A program made the position numbers and the translations under genes. Below are positions 29,760 through 40,115 of a stretch of 64,000 bases of DNA, piece by piece. How positions within the stretch are numbered: the first letter of the stretch is position 1; each line of letters starts with the position of its first letter. Source of the stretch: Isochrysis galbana (lineage: Eukaryota > Haptophyta > Isochrysidales > Isochrysidaceae); the NCBI GenBank assembly GCA_018136815.1, contig CM030937.1, forward strand, positions 3,027,820 through 3,091,819, given 5' to 3'. The notes under the pieces are model-generated. The model was not told the DNA's origin. It saw only the letters and a list, made by a program, of their open reading frames with translations, and searched no databases.

Positions 29760-30994
29760 GCCCCGCCTAAGGGTAGGTAAAAATATGTAGAAAAAATCGC
29801 CCAAATATGTCGCTGAAATATGTTGAAAATATGTAGACTCCACGCGCCCAAATATGTAGAAAAGATGTAGTTATGTAGTCAAGTTTTCTGCTTTTCTACT
29901 AAGTAAGCTAACGCGCTCACGCACTCCGAGATCTCCGAACACCTACTTATCTATTATCTATCTACTATCTAGCAAGGTGTTTTGCATGTACATATACCAT
30001 ACATAGAGAGTATAGACAGCAGCATAAAAGGACAGGATGCTATACTACAACATGCTCACACACACACACACACGCCCACATCACGCGCGTCCTTCTTTCT
30101 CCTGCGCGCTTGTTGCCATTGTAGCGCAACAGCCTCGCGTGCGGACGTGGGGCTCGCAGCATCACTGCCTGCCGCCGCTCCCACGCCACGCAACGCGGCT
30201 CGTGCAGCGGCGTTTGCGGCCTCGCTGACCTGCAAGGGCGAGGGAGATGTGCGGGCGCGGGTCAGCACGCATGGGGCAGGGGCAGAGGGGCGAGGGGGAG
30301 GGGAGAGTGGCATGACCTGCTTGGCTGTCGTAATTTGGCGGCATGGCGCTCGCCGCCCGTCGCTCCCGTCACTTGTTGCCACCGCCCTCCGCCCCCTCCC
30401 CCCTCCACCAAGTCTTAAAGAAACACGTGAAAGTATCACGTACTCGTTCGCGCCGTTGCGACTCACCGAACAAAATGGTCATTCCCGCGTGCCCACCCCC
30501 CCTCCCTCCCCGCGCGAGTGGGCCCAACATATGTAGGAGATACGCCCCCCCCCCCCCCCAATATGTAGGGAGATACGCAAATTAGGCCCAGGCCAATACT
30601 TGTAGTAAAACTCGCCCAAACTTGCGGGCCAAACTTGCGGGATTCTTGCAACAGCCCGCCCAAACTTGTAGCCATTCTTGTAGCAATTCTTGCCCAAACT
30701 TGTAGCCATTCTTGTAGTTGTAGCAATTAGGGGTAAGGCAGAGTTTCGGAAATAACGAAATAACTCGTGAATTTGGACACATAACACATAACACATAACA
30801 CACACTCACATGGCACATGGCCTCCTGCTCCCTTTTGTTGTTGTTGTAACGTAACAATAATGACGCCTGTATCTGATCAGCGAGTGACGATGAACGATTC
30901 GGACCAAACATAATGGCCAATAAAGAAAAGACGCGCTCACACGAAGCCGAGTTTGGAGTCATGCCACATATTTTTACCTACCCCTAGCCCCGCC
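29760..30994. mobile_element. hAT element (29768-30986) with 8-bp target duplication
   Basis: The terminal inverted repeats TAAGGGTAGGTAAAAATATG and TAGGGGTAGGTAAAAATATG (inverted, right end) are flanked by the exact 8-bp direct repeat GCCCCGCC at 29760-29767 and 30987-30994. TA(A/G)GGG ends plus an 8-bp duplication are the hallmark of hAT transposons. The left subterminal region carries repeated AAATATGTAG/AAATATGT words (29780-29870). The only transposase sequence inside is the fragment at 30583-30962, which ends right against the right terminal repeat, so the element is non-autonomous or a composite. Confidence 0.85.
30583..30962 (-). pseudogene. hAT transposase C-terminus plus CAAACTTG-repeat end
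   Basis: The minus-strand frame starts TPNSASCERVFSLLAIMFG, the dimerisation-domain signature of hAT transposases (almost identical to the copy at 48585-48640), then runs into the 3' end with six or more CCAAACTTG words (30614-30720) and stops at a terminus TAGGCCCAGGCCAATACTTG at 30583. Only the last about 40 codons of the enzyme remain. The words CAAGTTTGGG also mark the ends at 48840-49020 and 59260-59350, so this is the third member of one family. Confidence 0.75.
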
Positions 30995-32480
30995 CCGACC
31001 ATCCTAACCCGGCCTTCGCAGGATTCGCCCTCTCTCGAAGTCGGCATCGAGATCCAGGATCAGCTTACCGGCGCGGCGTCCATGCGTGGCTGACGAGCCT
31101 CCGCGTTGTTGAGGCTTGATTGAGGCTGCCGGCGCGGCCATCCTATCTCTGGCAATGCCAGATCGATCAGGCGCTGATCGATGAGGCGCCCGCCAGCCGC
31201 AGCCGCCTCACACCCCCCGCTCTGCGCTCTGGTATGCTCGTGGGTCGTGGGGTGCGGAGGGTGCCGAGGGTTGCGCGTTGTTTTGTCCGTGTGACCTCCC
31301 CATCACTCATTTTTGTGCGGCTGTGTCCAACTGCCCGAGTTGTTCGTGTGCAGTGTGTAGTACAGGGCACATATGTACTACAATTGACAATTGAACATCG
31401 ATAAACGATCGAGTCATATGTATCCATCTAGTATACATACTACTCATTATCATCCCAACTGATGATGCCAAGCCAGGCAAAAAATGCGGCCGAGCGACCA
31501 AAAACTGCTTCTGAGCGGTCGTTATAGTGGTAACGTGTAACGTGGGCCGTCGACACTGCACACTGCCGGGCCAAAAAGCCAAAAACCAAAAAATGGGAAT
31601 TTTCTCACGTCGGCACGCGCGCGCGCGAAAGAATTGGAAGTTGAGACTCGGAGAGGGTCTTGCTAGTTACTAGTTAGAAGTTAGAGCATATGGAGGCCAT
31701 TCATGCATTTTTTTGCCAGGAGAAAGCGACCCGGAGAACCCGATTTTTACCGTCCCCACCTCTATTGTCAGCTACGGTTCCGCTATATGGGGCTTGGCAA
31801 CGGAGCATCTGGCATCTGGCATCTGGCGTTTGGGTACCTCAGCTTGGCCAAGGCTGCGTCAATTGACGGTGTACTGCAAGTGGCAAGTGGTTGACGACAT
31901 TGACGCCGCCGGTTGACGGTTGATGAGCGATGGGTGAGGCGTTGGCATGGTTGGAGCCGCCAGCCGCGTGGCCGCTGTGCAACAGGGACCCTCTCTCCCC
32001 CCCCCCCCCCCCTCCCCTCTCCCCTCTTCCGCCCTCTTCCCTCTTCCCCTCCTCTCTCCCTCTCTCCCTCTCTCGCTCCCCCAAGCACCCCCCATCTCGA
32101 CCCTCCCCCTCCCCCCTCCCCTCCCCCTCCCTCCCTGCCTCCCTCCCTCTTCCTCCCTTCCACCTCCTGACTGTTTCTCGTTTTCTCCCATCGCCCCATG
32201 CCCATGCCATATGCCATCACGCATCAAGGACCCCAACCCAAACCCCCAACCCAAACCCAAACCCAAACCATGCCCATGCCTCGCGGTGCGCGTGGTCTAG
32301 TGGTCTCCGGCTCACAAATCGGACGACGACGACCGATGTCAGCTACCACCGTCCCATCATCCATGTCCCATGCCCCGCATCCCTCCTTCACATGTGTGGT
32401 AAGAAGACTGAGTACGCGTATATGACAATAATCTAATACTTGCACTACTACTCTACTACAACTCTAGACTCTACTTTAGA
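30995..32480. other. Spacer with CT-rich tract; no gene recognised
   Basis: A pyrimidine-rich tract at 31985-32165 makes long purine-rich frames on the minus strand (31783-32266) that are composition only. CCCAAACC repeats at 32237-32270 are short. Nothing protein-like was found. Confidence 0.55.
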
Positions 32481-32620
32481 GTAGAGGAAATGAGGAGAGG
32501 AGGAGAGGAGAGGGAGACGGGGGGGGGCGGGGGGGGAAGAAGAGGGACACCGTCGTCTTTCAAAGGGTTTGGCGGCCGGCCCACGTCGCTAGGCTCGCCG
32601 TCGGCGGCTCCGCGACGAGC

Positions 32621-35427
32621 ATGCCTTCCACCGCCGCCGCAGCAGCAGACGCGTCAACGCGCTCCTCCTCCCCCCTCTCCACCACCACCACCAACACCTC
32701 CTCCTCCTCCTCCTCCTCCTCCTCCTCCTCCTCCTCCTCCTCCTCCTCCTCCTCCGCGGCCGCCTCCTCCTCCGCCTCCTCCTCCACCTCCGCCCCCACC
32801 GCTGCCTCTGCCCCCTCTGCCCCCTCTGCCCCCTCTGCCTCTTTCTCATCGTCCACCAGCCGTGCTGCCGCGGCTCGCTCTACTGGGCTGTGTGAGGAGG
32901 CGGAGGTGGGCATATTCGACTACGCGACCCCCTCACTCGCGGGCATCGGCGGCGTACTCAAGCGGCAGCCCGCTGACTTCTGTGTGAGCGAACTGCGCGC
33001 TTCAGGCCAAGAGGTGCGCCTCGACTCAGAGCCGCTTCTCGAGGACAAAGGGCTGCGGTGGCTGGACTGGCTTGATGAGAAGGCGGATGTTGAAGAAGAC
33101 GAGGGCGAGCAATGTGAGGAAGCTGACGATGGCGAGGATACGACATCCGATTGGGCCGAGGAGGCGGAGAACGGGGTTGACGGCGGACATTGGGCGGGGT
33201 TCACTCGCTTTGTTATGCAAAAGGAGCGAATGGACACGCTCGGCGCGATCGGCGAGTTGGCCGGGCTGCTGGGCGTCCCTGCCAGACACTTTACAGTAGC
33301 TGGGCTGAAGGACTACCGTGCAATCACCGTGCAGGAGGTAGTTGTGCGCGGCGTGCCTCCCGAGAGCATCAGCGCCATCAAGCTGCCAACAGCCATTCGC
33401 GTGGGCACCGCGTGGCAAACGCGCGCACCTATGAAGCTGGGCGGCTGTGGTGGCAACCGCTTCCGCATTGTTTTACGAGACGCCCACGCCGGTGGCCGCT
33501 CGGCCAAGAGCGTGCGCCGCGCGATGCGGGCGCTGAAACGGCGCGGCTTCGTCAACTACTTTGGCCTGCAGCGGTTTGGTGCCATGGCTGCTGCTAATCA
33601 TGACGTCGGCCTCTTCACGCTCCTCCGCAAGTATGCCAAAGGGATGCAGCTGGTACTTGCTCCTCCAGCTGGCGTTAAACTTAGCAGTGCTGAGGCTGAA
33701 GCCTATGACGCGTGGGCAATAGGGGGTGACGCCCGGACGGCATTCCGGCTGATGCCGCGTACACGGCCGCTACAGCGGGCTCTTCTTGCTCGATTGGCCT
33801 CCGAGGGCAGTGCAGGAGGTGCTGGTGTCCGCCGTGCGGCGACGAAGAGGATGCATTGGGGACCGGAAACGGGCGATGTTGCCGAGGGTGAACGTCAGGC
33901 ACCCGGCGAGCATTTTGAAGATGGTGAAGTGGCGTGGAACCGTAGCGAAGAAGGCAGCTCCAGCCGTGCGCGTGGATGCCGCTCGGGAGTGCGTAAGTCT
34001 CGGTGGACGGCGGACGAGGCGCGCGCTCGCGACGCCTTCTTGTCCCTACCGCTCGCCCAGCGCCGCTTGTTTGCTCACGCCTACTTCTCTCGCTTGTGGA
34101 ACATTGCCGCGTCAGAAAGGCTGCGCAGGTGAGACATATCGCTCGCCCTCCTCCACTAGGCTATTCGATACTCGAGTGGTGCGTTTTGTGGCGATCCGAC
34201 TTGATCGGCCAAGGCCCCACAATTTCGTACCTGCCCTTTATGGCATAGGTACGGAATAAGTTCTGCACGACGGGGCGAGCTCGTGCTTCTCCGCCCATCC
34301 GACGCGCCTATCGGCTGCGAGTGCGATGGTTGCGTTGATTACGCTAACCAACGCGCGACATTTCATTGCGCCAGCTCTAAGGGAGGGCCACGCAAGCGAT
34401 GCGTGCACATCGTCAGCGCAGAAGAGGAGGCAGCCGGCAAGTTTGGGCCTCGCAAGGTGCGTGCCATAGCCCCGGATGGCTCACATTAGTTTTGAAGCGT
34501 GCTAAAGTGCCCACGAACCTTACTTGGCCTCACGCACACGTGGATAAGAGATTCGTATCATGGGCTCTTGTAAAATTCACGCAAAGCGGCACATGGGCTC
34601 TCTTGCTCTTGTAGTGCGTGTGGCTGGCAGTCTGTGCCCTTAACCCCGACTCTTGCCTTCAGATTGTGCTCCCACTGCCGGGCTCACATACCCTATTCCC
34701 ACGCGAGGAAGTCGGTGCGCTTTACCGCCGACTCCTCTCTTACGACGACATACCACTTGATGGTGCCTCGATTGAAGTCTCCTCCTCTACGGAGGTGCCT
34801 GCCCTCACCTTGCGTGGGTCATACCGCCGGCTTCTCATTCGTCCGCGCAACCTCTCATGGAACTTGGTCGTAAGTCAGGCCTCCGGGGACTCATCGTGTA
34901 TGCAAAGTCTAAGCTCGTCGAAGGCTCAATCTAGCGGGACCATGGCGTCGGTAGCCGACGTGCTCAACGCCTCTACGCCCGCCGAAGACCACACTGCAAT
35001 CTCACATGTGACACTCCCGCTGGCAAACGCTGCCGCTGTTCCAGTGCCTATTATGGATGCGGCTGCAGGTTCGCGGCCTGGAAATACTCGTGCAAATGCC
35101 TCGAAGGATGCGACTGGCAATGGAACAACGACTGGGACACAAAGTTGTGGGAACAAGAGCCGCAAGAAGCAGAAGTGCATGTCCGAAGACTTGGAGCCAT
35201 TAAACGTTGATGCCATTGGCACAGGTTGCTGCACCCACGAAGGCCCGACCACGGGCGGTGGAATTGACGCGCCATGCCGGACGCTCGTGCGTGAGGATGG
35301 GACGTGCGACGTGTTCGTGCAGTTCGACTTGCCCCCTGGCTGTTACGCCACAATGGCCCTGCGTGAGGTGAGCAAGATGCACCCGCCTCCCTCTCGAGTG
35401 GGCCACATCCGGTTCAACGACTATTGA
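32621..35427 (+). CDS. PUS7: tRNA/mRNA pseudouridine synthase, TruD/PUS7 family
   Basis: Three exons: 32621-34128, 34249-34456 and 34663-35427, all GT-AG, 826 residues. The first about 85 residues are Ser/Ala low-complexity encoded by a TCC triplet run (32700-32755). The TruD domain follows: GIGGVLKRQPADFCVSEL, then VAGLKDYRAITVQEV (catalytic Asp of LKD), GGNRFRIVLRD and GFVNYFGLQRFG. Exon 1 ends at ERLRR and exon 2 resumes YG...GELVLLRPSDAP and VHIVSAEEEAAGKFG. Exon 3 gives VLPLPGSHTLFP, then GSYRRLLIRPRNLSW and LPPGCYATMALREV, the C-terminal family motifs. PUS7 isomerises uridine in tRNA, snRNA and mRNA. A long polar insert (about 120 residues) interrupts the C-terminal part before the last motif. 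Confidence 0.93.
32700..32755 (+). repeat. (TCC)n coding microsatellite, poly-Ser
   Basis: About 18 uninterrupted TCC codons encode serine in the N-terminal tail of the PUS7 protein. Trinucleotide purity suggests recent length change that keeps the frame. Confidence 0.9.
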
Positions 35428-35814
35428 AGAGTGTATCATCCACCTACGAGTTGGAGTTGCACGAGTTGGAACATGGCCTAACAGAAGCGACCCGACGGCA
35501 GCTCGATGTTCGTCGAGGCGCATCGAGCATCGAGCGTCTAGCAAGGGTCGCCTCATCTTTTGCTATCCTTGCTCGGGCTTACGTTGACACGTCCAACCAC
35601 TCAACCGACTGCATTAGACGTTGTCATACGGTGTCGTATCAGCGTCTCACTCTTGTCTTGTTGGACTGCATGTATATAGTATTACAATTCGCGAGTGATT
35701 GCTATCTCCTCCTCTTCATGTCTTGCAGCGCTTATTTTGCGATCATCATAATTTATTATTTGCTCAAGCGTTTTGAGTGCGTATTACAACTACGGTTATA
35801 CTTACTTGGTTCAA

Positions 35815-36205
35815 CTAAGTTTATACTTAGTTTTCCCATGGGGGGACACGAGCCCCCCCCCTGCCTCTCCACTCCTCCCCTGCCGTAGGGGAGGAACCAC
35901 CCACCCCCTTGACAGCTGCCTGATCCTGATGGCTTGCCAGGAGCACACGGCCCTGCTAACCCATCCTCCCACACACAGGCTCGCGTGTCTCGCTCACCCT
36001 CGCCTGTCGCGGCCAGCCCATTGCTCCATTGCTCCAATCCCTCCCCCCCCTCCCCTGTTCGACAAGCAGACAGGTGCATGCAGAGTGGGTGCTCCTGGGG
36101 CTCAGGAGCGCCGGCGAGGGAGAGGCAGGAGAGGCCACGGCCCAACCCCCCCGGCCTCCTATGCCCCCTGAGCCGGCCTCCAGGAGCCTCCATGTTGTAT
36201 TCAGG
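35815..36205 (+). mobile_element. 0.75-kb retroelement family, copy 3 (3'-truncated)
   Basis: The plus strand starts CAACTAAGTTTATACTTAGT and proceeds through CCCATGGGGGGACACGAGCC, ATGGCTTGCCAGGAGCACAC and GTTCGACAAGCAGACAGGTG to GCCTCCAGGAGCCTCCATG. This matches the inverse of 14720-14340 in copy 1. The LINE-like 3' end is missing. Confidence 0.78.
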
Positions 36206-36438
36206 CCTTTTGGCATGTATATTTCGACATGAGCACGAGCCTTCTTCGTTATATACCGTCTTCTATGTTCGTTGTGGTCGCGCGAGGAACCTGCCCAAAG
36301 ATCCGCTCCGAGCGCGCGGAACGCGCTCGTTGCTCAAAATTTTGGGCAGGAGGGGCGGACCCAGTGGAATCCAGCTCATTGGGGCCCAAGGGGGGGCCAT
36401 GAGCCATCCTCCTTGTCCCCTCCACACCACAAGCCATC

Positions 36439-36837
36439 GGCTCACCACCCAGATGGGACAATAGGCTTCTAATAGGTTCTATTAAGAGGTCAAGAGGCCT
36501 ACCAGACCTGTTACCTGTTAATAGGTAATAGGTAAAAAAAAACCTTTCAATATTCTCGCCTCGCGCGTGGCTATAGGCCTATACTATAGGTACCGCTATC
36601 GTAGCCACGCCCAAATCATCTCGGATCCCTTCCTCTCCCTAGTAACTTAGCTCAGAAGTCAGAAGCCAATCATATTCATAATATACATCACATACTCATA
36701 CATCTATAAAATTAGTAAAATGAGTTTTATTTTGACCTGTTACGGACCTATTGCGACCTGTCAATAGGTCCTCTTAATAGGAATAGGCCCCCGAAACCTG
36801 TTGACCTTGTACCTGTTGTCCCATCCGGGGCTCACCA
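36439..36837. mobile_element. MULE-like MITE (36448-36828) with 9-bp target duplication
   Basis: The ends CCCAGATGGGACAA and CCGGATGGGACAA (inverted right end) bound a 381-bp stretch flanked on both sides by GGCTCACCA (36439-36447 and 36829-36837). Nine-bp duplications are typical of Mutator-like elements. Inside are several AATAGGT/ACCTGTT words in both orientations and a nested LINE 3' tail at 36537-36580. No coding region. Confidence 0.68.
36535..36590 (-). repeat. Nested LINE 3'-tail fragment
   Basis: Minus strand reads CGCGAGGCGAGAATATTGAA followed by AGGTTTTTTTT, the 3' end seen at 25345-25366. Only about 50 bp of the LINE end are recognisable. Confidence 0.55.
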
Positions 36838-37229
36838 TGGAGGGTGAGCGAGGCAAGGGGGGAGATGAGGTCCGAGCGCTCCGCATGGGGGCAAGAAGGC
36901 GCCGGATGAATGCGGGCAGGTGGGCAGGGTCCATAGGGACCCACCCAGTCCCGTGCAGCAGCTCCATATCGCGGTGGTGCCCATGAGGCAACCACCGCGG
37001 CTTGGGCGAGGCAGAGCGCCATCGCCGATCGCATCGCCAATCGTATATCGCCGGATAAGATTCTTACTACATTCACGCGCACGCACATTCACACAAACGC
37101 ACGCGAAACTAATAGTAACAAAGTAAGAGCGCGCGGGGAAATTTCTGTGCCGCAAGAATGCCCCGCGCGGACTCGAAACGGCCGCGAGGGAGAAGTGAGA
37201 AGGAAAGACCTCAGTGTAAACATACAGAG

Positions 37230-37500
37230 GTTAGAATGAGCATCCACGATGCATGAGATGGATGTATCCAAGATATGCATCTATGATGCACATATCATGG
37301 ATGTATCCATGATAATGGCCCACCCGCCCTCGCCTCCCCAGCAGGCCTGCAGAAGCAGAGAACAGGCAGAGTCCTGTTCCCTGCAGATGAACGAACAGAG
37401 CCAGAGTCTGGCTCTGCCGCCTGCCTCCACCGGCCTGCCCCCCCAACAAGGACTCCCCATGGTGGGTGGGAGCGGTCGGCGCGCGCTCCATCGCTAAAAC
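37230..37500. repeat. Palindrome-rich spacer 3' of the methyltransferase gene
   Basis: GATGTATCCA words alternate in direct and inverted form (37258-37310), followed by the palindrome AGCCAGAGTCTGGCT at 37400 and imperfect inverted CAGGCCTGC words. No coding meaning is apparent. Confidence 0.5.
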
Positions 37501-37549
37501 TATAACAATAGTTTATTTTTAAACGCTGCCTAGAGCTACATATTCAATG

Positions 37550-39229
37550 CTAAGTGATATATAGGCGAGGTGCGCAGCGCAAAGCAAGTGCACGGCTCCA
37601 TGCCCTCAACAAGGGCCCGGCTAAGGCAGTTTTGTTAGCGCTCGTTGGGGAGGGAAGGGTGGCTTGCAATGAGACGCCATCATGAGGCAGTACTCGAGGC
37701 CAGCGGCAGACCGAAGAGGGTCGACTCCCAACGCAAATATCTAACAATTGGTGGGGTTCAGCATCGCCAGGCGCTGCAATTGGAGTGCCGGGCACATCCG
37801 CCGCCATTGCAGTGAGCAGCTCATCGACACGCTGCTGTAAGTCTCTCAAGCGTACACATATCCATCCCACCGGGAGACGCGAATGATAATCTGCACCTGG
37901 CACGTGACCCGCTACTTCGTCTTCAAAAGTGGAGGTAGTCTCAGGTGCAAAGTCGCGTAGGGCATGGACATCGGTGCATGTGGCATCGGCCTCCGGGAGC
38001 TCTCCCACCAAGGCATTCAGCATGGGGGGCATCCAGCACAACTGCGGCTCGCGGCCATGAGGACAGGCGCGCAGAACAAGGTGGATAGCGACCGATAGGG
38101 CCTCAACTTGCCCTCTTTCTCGGCTACGGCCTTCAAGGGCACAAATGAGCGACGCGCCTATTGCTCCGACGACTGGCGGGGAGACCGCATTGCCGAGGAG
38201 GCGGCATCCGAGGGCATCCTTCGTCGGTAAGATAAAGTCCTCACTGAATCCCATCAAGCGAGCACACTCACGTGAGGAGAAGAAGCGCGGCGGCAGTTCC
38301 GTTTGATGAGTTGGTTGGCGCCTCCCATCATGGCTTGACTCGGTTTCTTGTCGCCGAAAATTCACCTCGGCTTCCGGCTCCCTTGAGGAGGTTGAGGTTC
38401 CCTGTTTGGGCTCTACGACCGAGACGGTATCCCCACAAGCACCATAGATTCCCATGGGAACGAACTGGGAGAAGAGGAGATAGCCCGACCGATACGTTGC
38501 CTGCAACGTCTGAGCAAGCGCGGCCTTCTGGAGCAGCCGAGCTCCCGGGAAGCGATTGAAATAGGCAGAAGATTGGACCTTGGCCCACTTTGTGGCGCCA
38601 ATCGAGAGCGCCTGGGCCACAGCCGGTGTCATTTCCTCCTGAGTGTGGAGCACCTCGAGGGCAGAGCGCCGCAATTCGGGCAGGATCGGCCAGGCGAAGC
38701 GCGTTACTGGGTGCTCTGGCTGTCCAAATAGATTGAGTCGGAAGGCAACAAGAAAGAGACGCCGCCGACGCTGTGGCAAGAGGGCTGCAGAGTCGAATAG
38801 AGCACATCGAATAGCAAAGCCGGCAGCACGCAAGCAACTGCAGACCTCGGCAAAGGCTCCCGGATTTGTTAGTAGGCCACGCACGTTCTCCAGCAGCAGG
38901 GCCTTGGGTTGGCATGCCTTTGCCAGTCGGCACATTTCATGGAAAAGCGCGCCTCTTTCGTCGCCAAACCCGCCGCAGGCACCAGCATTGGAGAAGGACT
39001 GGCACGGGAAGCCTCCAACCAGGAGGTCGTGGTACGGTAACATGTATGGCGACACGCCCTTCACATCTCCCGCCTCGACGCATGTGGCGAAGTTGCGGCG
39101 GAGGACCTGGGTTGCCATCTTGGAATACTCGCACGAGAACACGCACTGGCCGCCCAACGCCTCGAGGCCGAGTCGGAAGCCGCCGATGCCGGCGAAGAGC
39201 TCGACAAACGTGAAGCGCGGCTCAGCCAT
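37550..39229 (-). CDS. DNA cytosine-5 methyltransferase, bacterial type
   Basis: 559 residues, one exon. All motifs of C5 methyltransferases are in the standard order: motif I FVELFAGIGGFRLGLE (8-23), motif IV GGFPCQSFSNAG with the catalytic Cys at 76, motif VI LLLENVRGL (ENV at 114-116), motif VIII QRRRRLFLVAF (153-163), motif IX near FFSSRECARLMGFSEDF, and motif X GNAVSPPVV (346-354). There is no regulatory N-terminal domain (no BAH, PWWP or chromo), so the layout is like a bacterial stand-alone enzyme. A 200-residue C-terminal extension has no recognised domain. It methylates cytosine C5 in DNA; the target sequence cannot be read from the TRD. The start at 39229 is the Met right before motif I; the frame is open further up to 39673 but that part is composition. 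The intact frame suggests an active gene, possibly acquired by transfer. Confidence 0.92.
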   Translation of the reverse strand: MAEPRFTFVELFAGIGGFRLGLEALGGQCVFSCEYSKMATQVLRRNFATCVEAGDVKGVSPYMLPYHDLLVGGFPCQSFSNAGACGGFGDERGALFHEMCRLAKACQPKALLLENVRGLLTNPGAFAEVCSCLRAAGFAIRCALFDSAALLPQRRRRLFLVAFRLNLFGQPEHPVTRFAWPILPELRRSALEVLHTQEEMTPAVAQALSIGATKWAKVQSSAYFNRFPGARLLQKAALAQTLQATYRSGYLLFSQFVPMGIYGACGDTVSVVEPKQGTSTSSREPEAEVNFRRQETESSHDGRRQPTHQTELPPRFFSSRECARLMGFSEDFILPTKDALGCRLLGNAVSPPVVGAIGASLICALEGRSRERGQVEALSVAIHLVLRACPHGREPQLCWMPPMLNALVGELPEADATCTDVHALRDFAPETTSTFEDEVAGHVPGADYHSRLPVGWICVRLRDLQQRVDELLTAMAADVPGTPIAAPGDAEPHQLLDICVGSRPSSVCRWPRVLPHDGVSLQATLPSPTSANKTALAGPLLRAWSRALALRCAPRLYIT

Positions 39230-40115
39230 TTCTGAGTCCCTGCTGCGACCCCACGCCCACGACGAGGGCGAGGGGTACTGCTCGGCGGCGTCGAGCGTCC
39301 GCCCAGCTGCGCCTGGCCCCGTTGCCCTCGCGACCCCACCCCGCCTCCCCCACCCCCACCCGCCCCCCTCCGTCGCCTCACTCTCCCCTTCAGCTTGAGC
39401 TCCTCCCTCCCTCGCCGCTCTCCTCCCCCTCCCCCCCCCTCGCCCATCACAGAGACGATCTTCTCTCTCCCCTCCCCCGAGGAGGCGCCGCCTGGCGGCT
39501 TTTTCCGACCAACCGACCGACCCACACACAGCACCAAGGTGGTAGAGAGTAGAGAGACAGCAAAGGTCTCCGACGGCAGACACCCCGTAGATACTATAGT
39601 CTTCTGCTCCTTGGTGGAGAAGAAAGGGGAGAGAAACAGGAGGGCACGGAGAGTAGAGGTGGGCGGCCTGCAAGCGGAGGAAGTCACATATTACATATGT
39701 TGGCAGGCTGGCAGAGGAAGAGAGGAGAGGAAGGAATTGGGGAGGTGGGTGGAGGGAGGAGGAGGGCGGCGGGGGGGAGAGGAGGGAGTGTGGAGAGAGA
39801 AATCATCAAAGTCTTCTTATCTGGATAAGCTCGATCCACGTAAAGACGTCGTTTATGGATAGAAAAGAGGAGATGAGACGAGAGTCGACACAGCAGAGGA
39901 GAAGAAGAGAGCGAGCGAGAGAGAGAGGGACACAACACACGGAGCGAGAGAGAGAGAGAGAGAGAGAGAGGCCCTATTGTATATGTGGACGGCTCCCTCG
40001 CTTCTCTCTTGGAGATTCTTGCTTTAGTACTCACTCCATATCATTCTCTTCCCTCTTTCCGTGCCTCCTCCTGGCCGGCCGGTCCGCCGCCCTAGCCCGA
40101 GCGCCCACACCTCAG
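39230..40115. promoter_or_regulatory. Divergent promoter region of the methyltransferase and Yippee genes
   Basis: The two start codons are 886 bp apart and face away from each other. The region has a CT-rich part (39350-39480) and a GA microsatellite (GAGAGA x8 or more at 39946-39970). No TATA-like element can be placed with confidence. Confidence 0.5.

Noticed and set aside
29760..30720. Closely spaced short repeats (ATATGTAG, CAAACTTG) considered as a CRISPR array
   Set aside because: The words are 8-10 bp with irregular spacing, lie next to inverted repeats of hAT elements, and the genome is eukaryotic.
31783..32266. Three overlapping minus-strand ORFs rich in Arg, Glu and Gly
   Set aside because: They are produced by a pyrimidine tract; several frames are open at once and none has a domain.
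32220..32275. Telomere-like CCCAAACC repeats
   Set aside because: Only a few irregular units in the middle of genic DNA; not a telomere, and too short for an interstitial array claim.
32560..32913. Poly-Glu and poly-Arg ORFs on the minus strand
   Set aside because: These are antisense readings of the TCC repeat in the PUS7 gene.
39230..39673. 148-codon N-terminal extension of the methyltransferase frame
   Set aside because: The extension is low-complexity Gly/Arg/Glu read from CT-rich promoter DNA; motif I begins at residue 8 of the shorter form, which is normal for the family.
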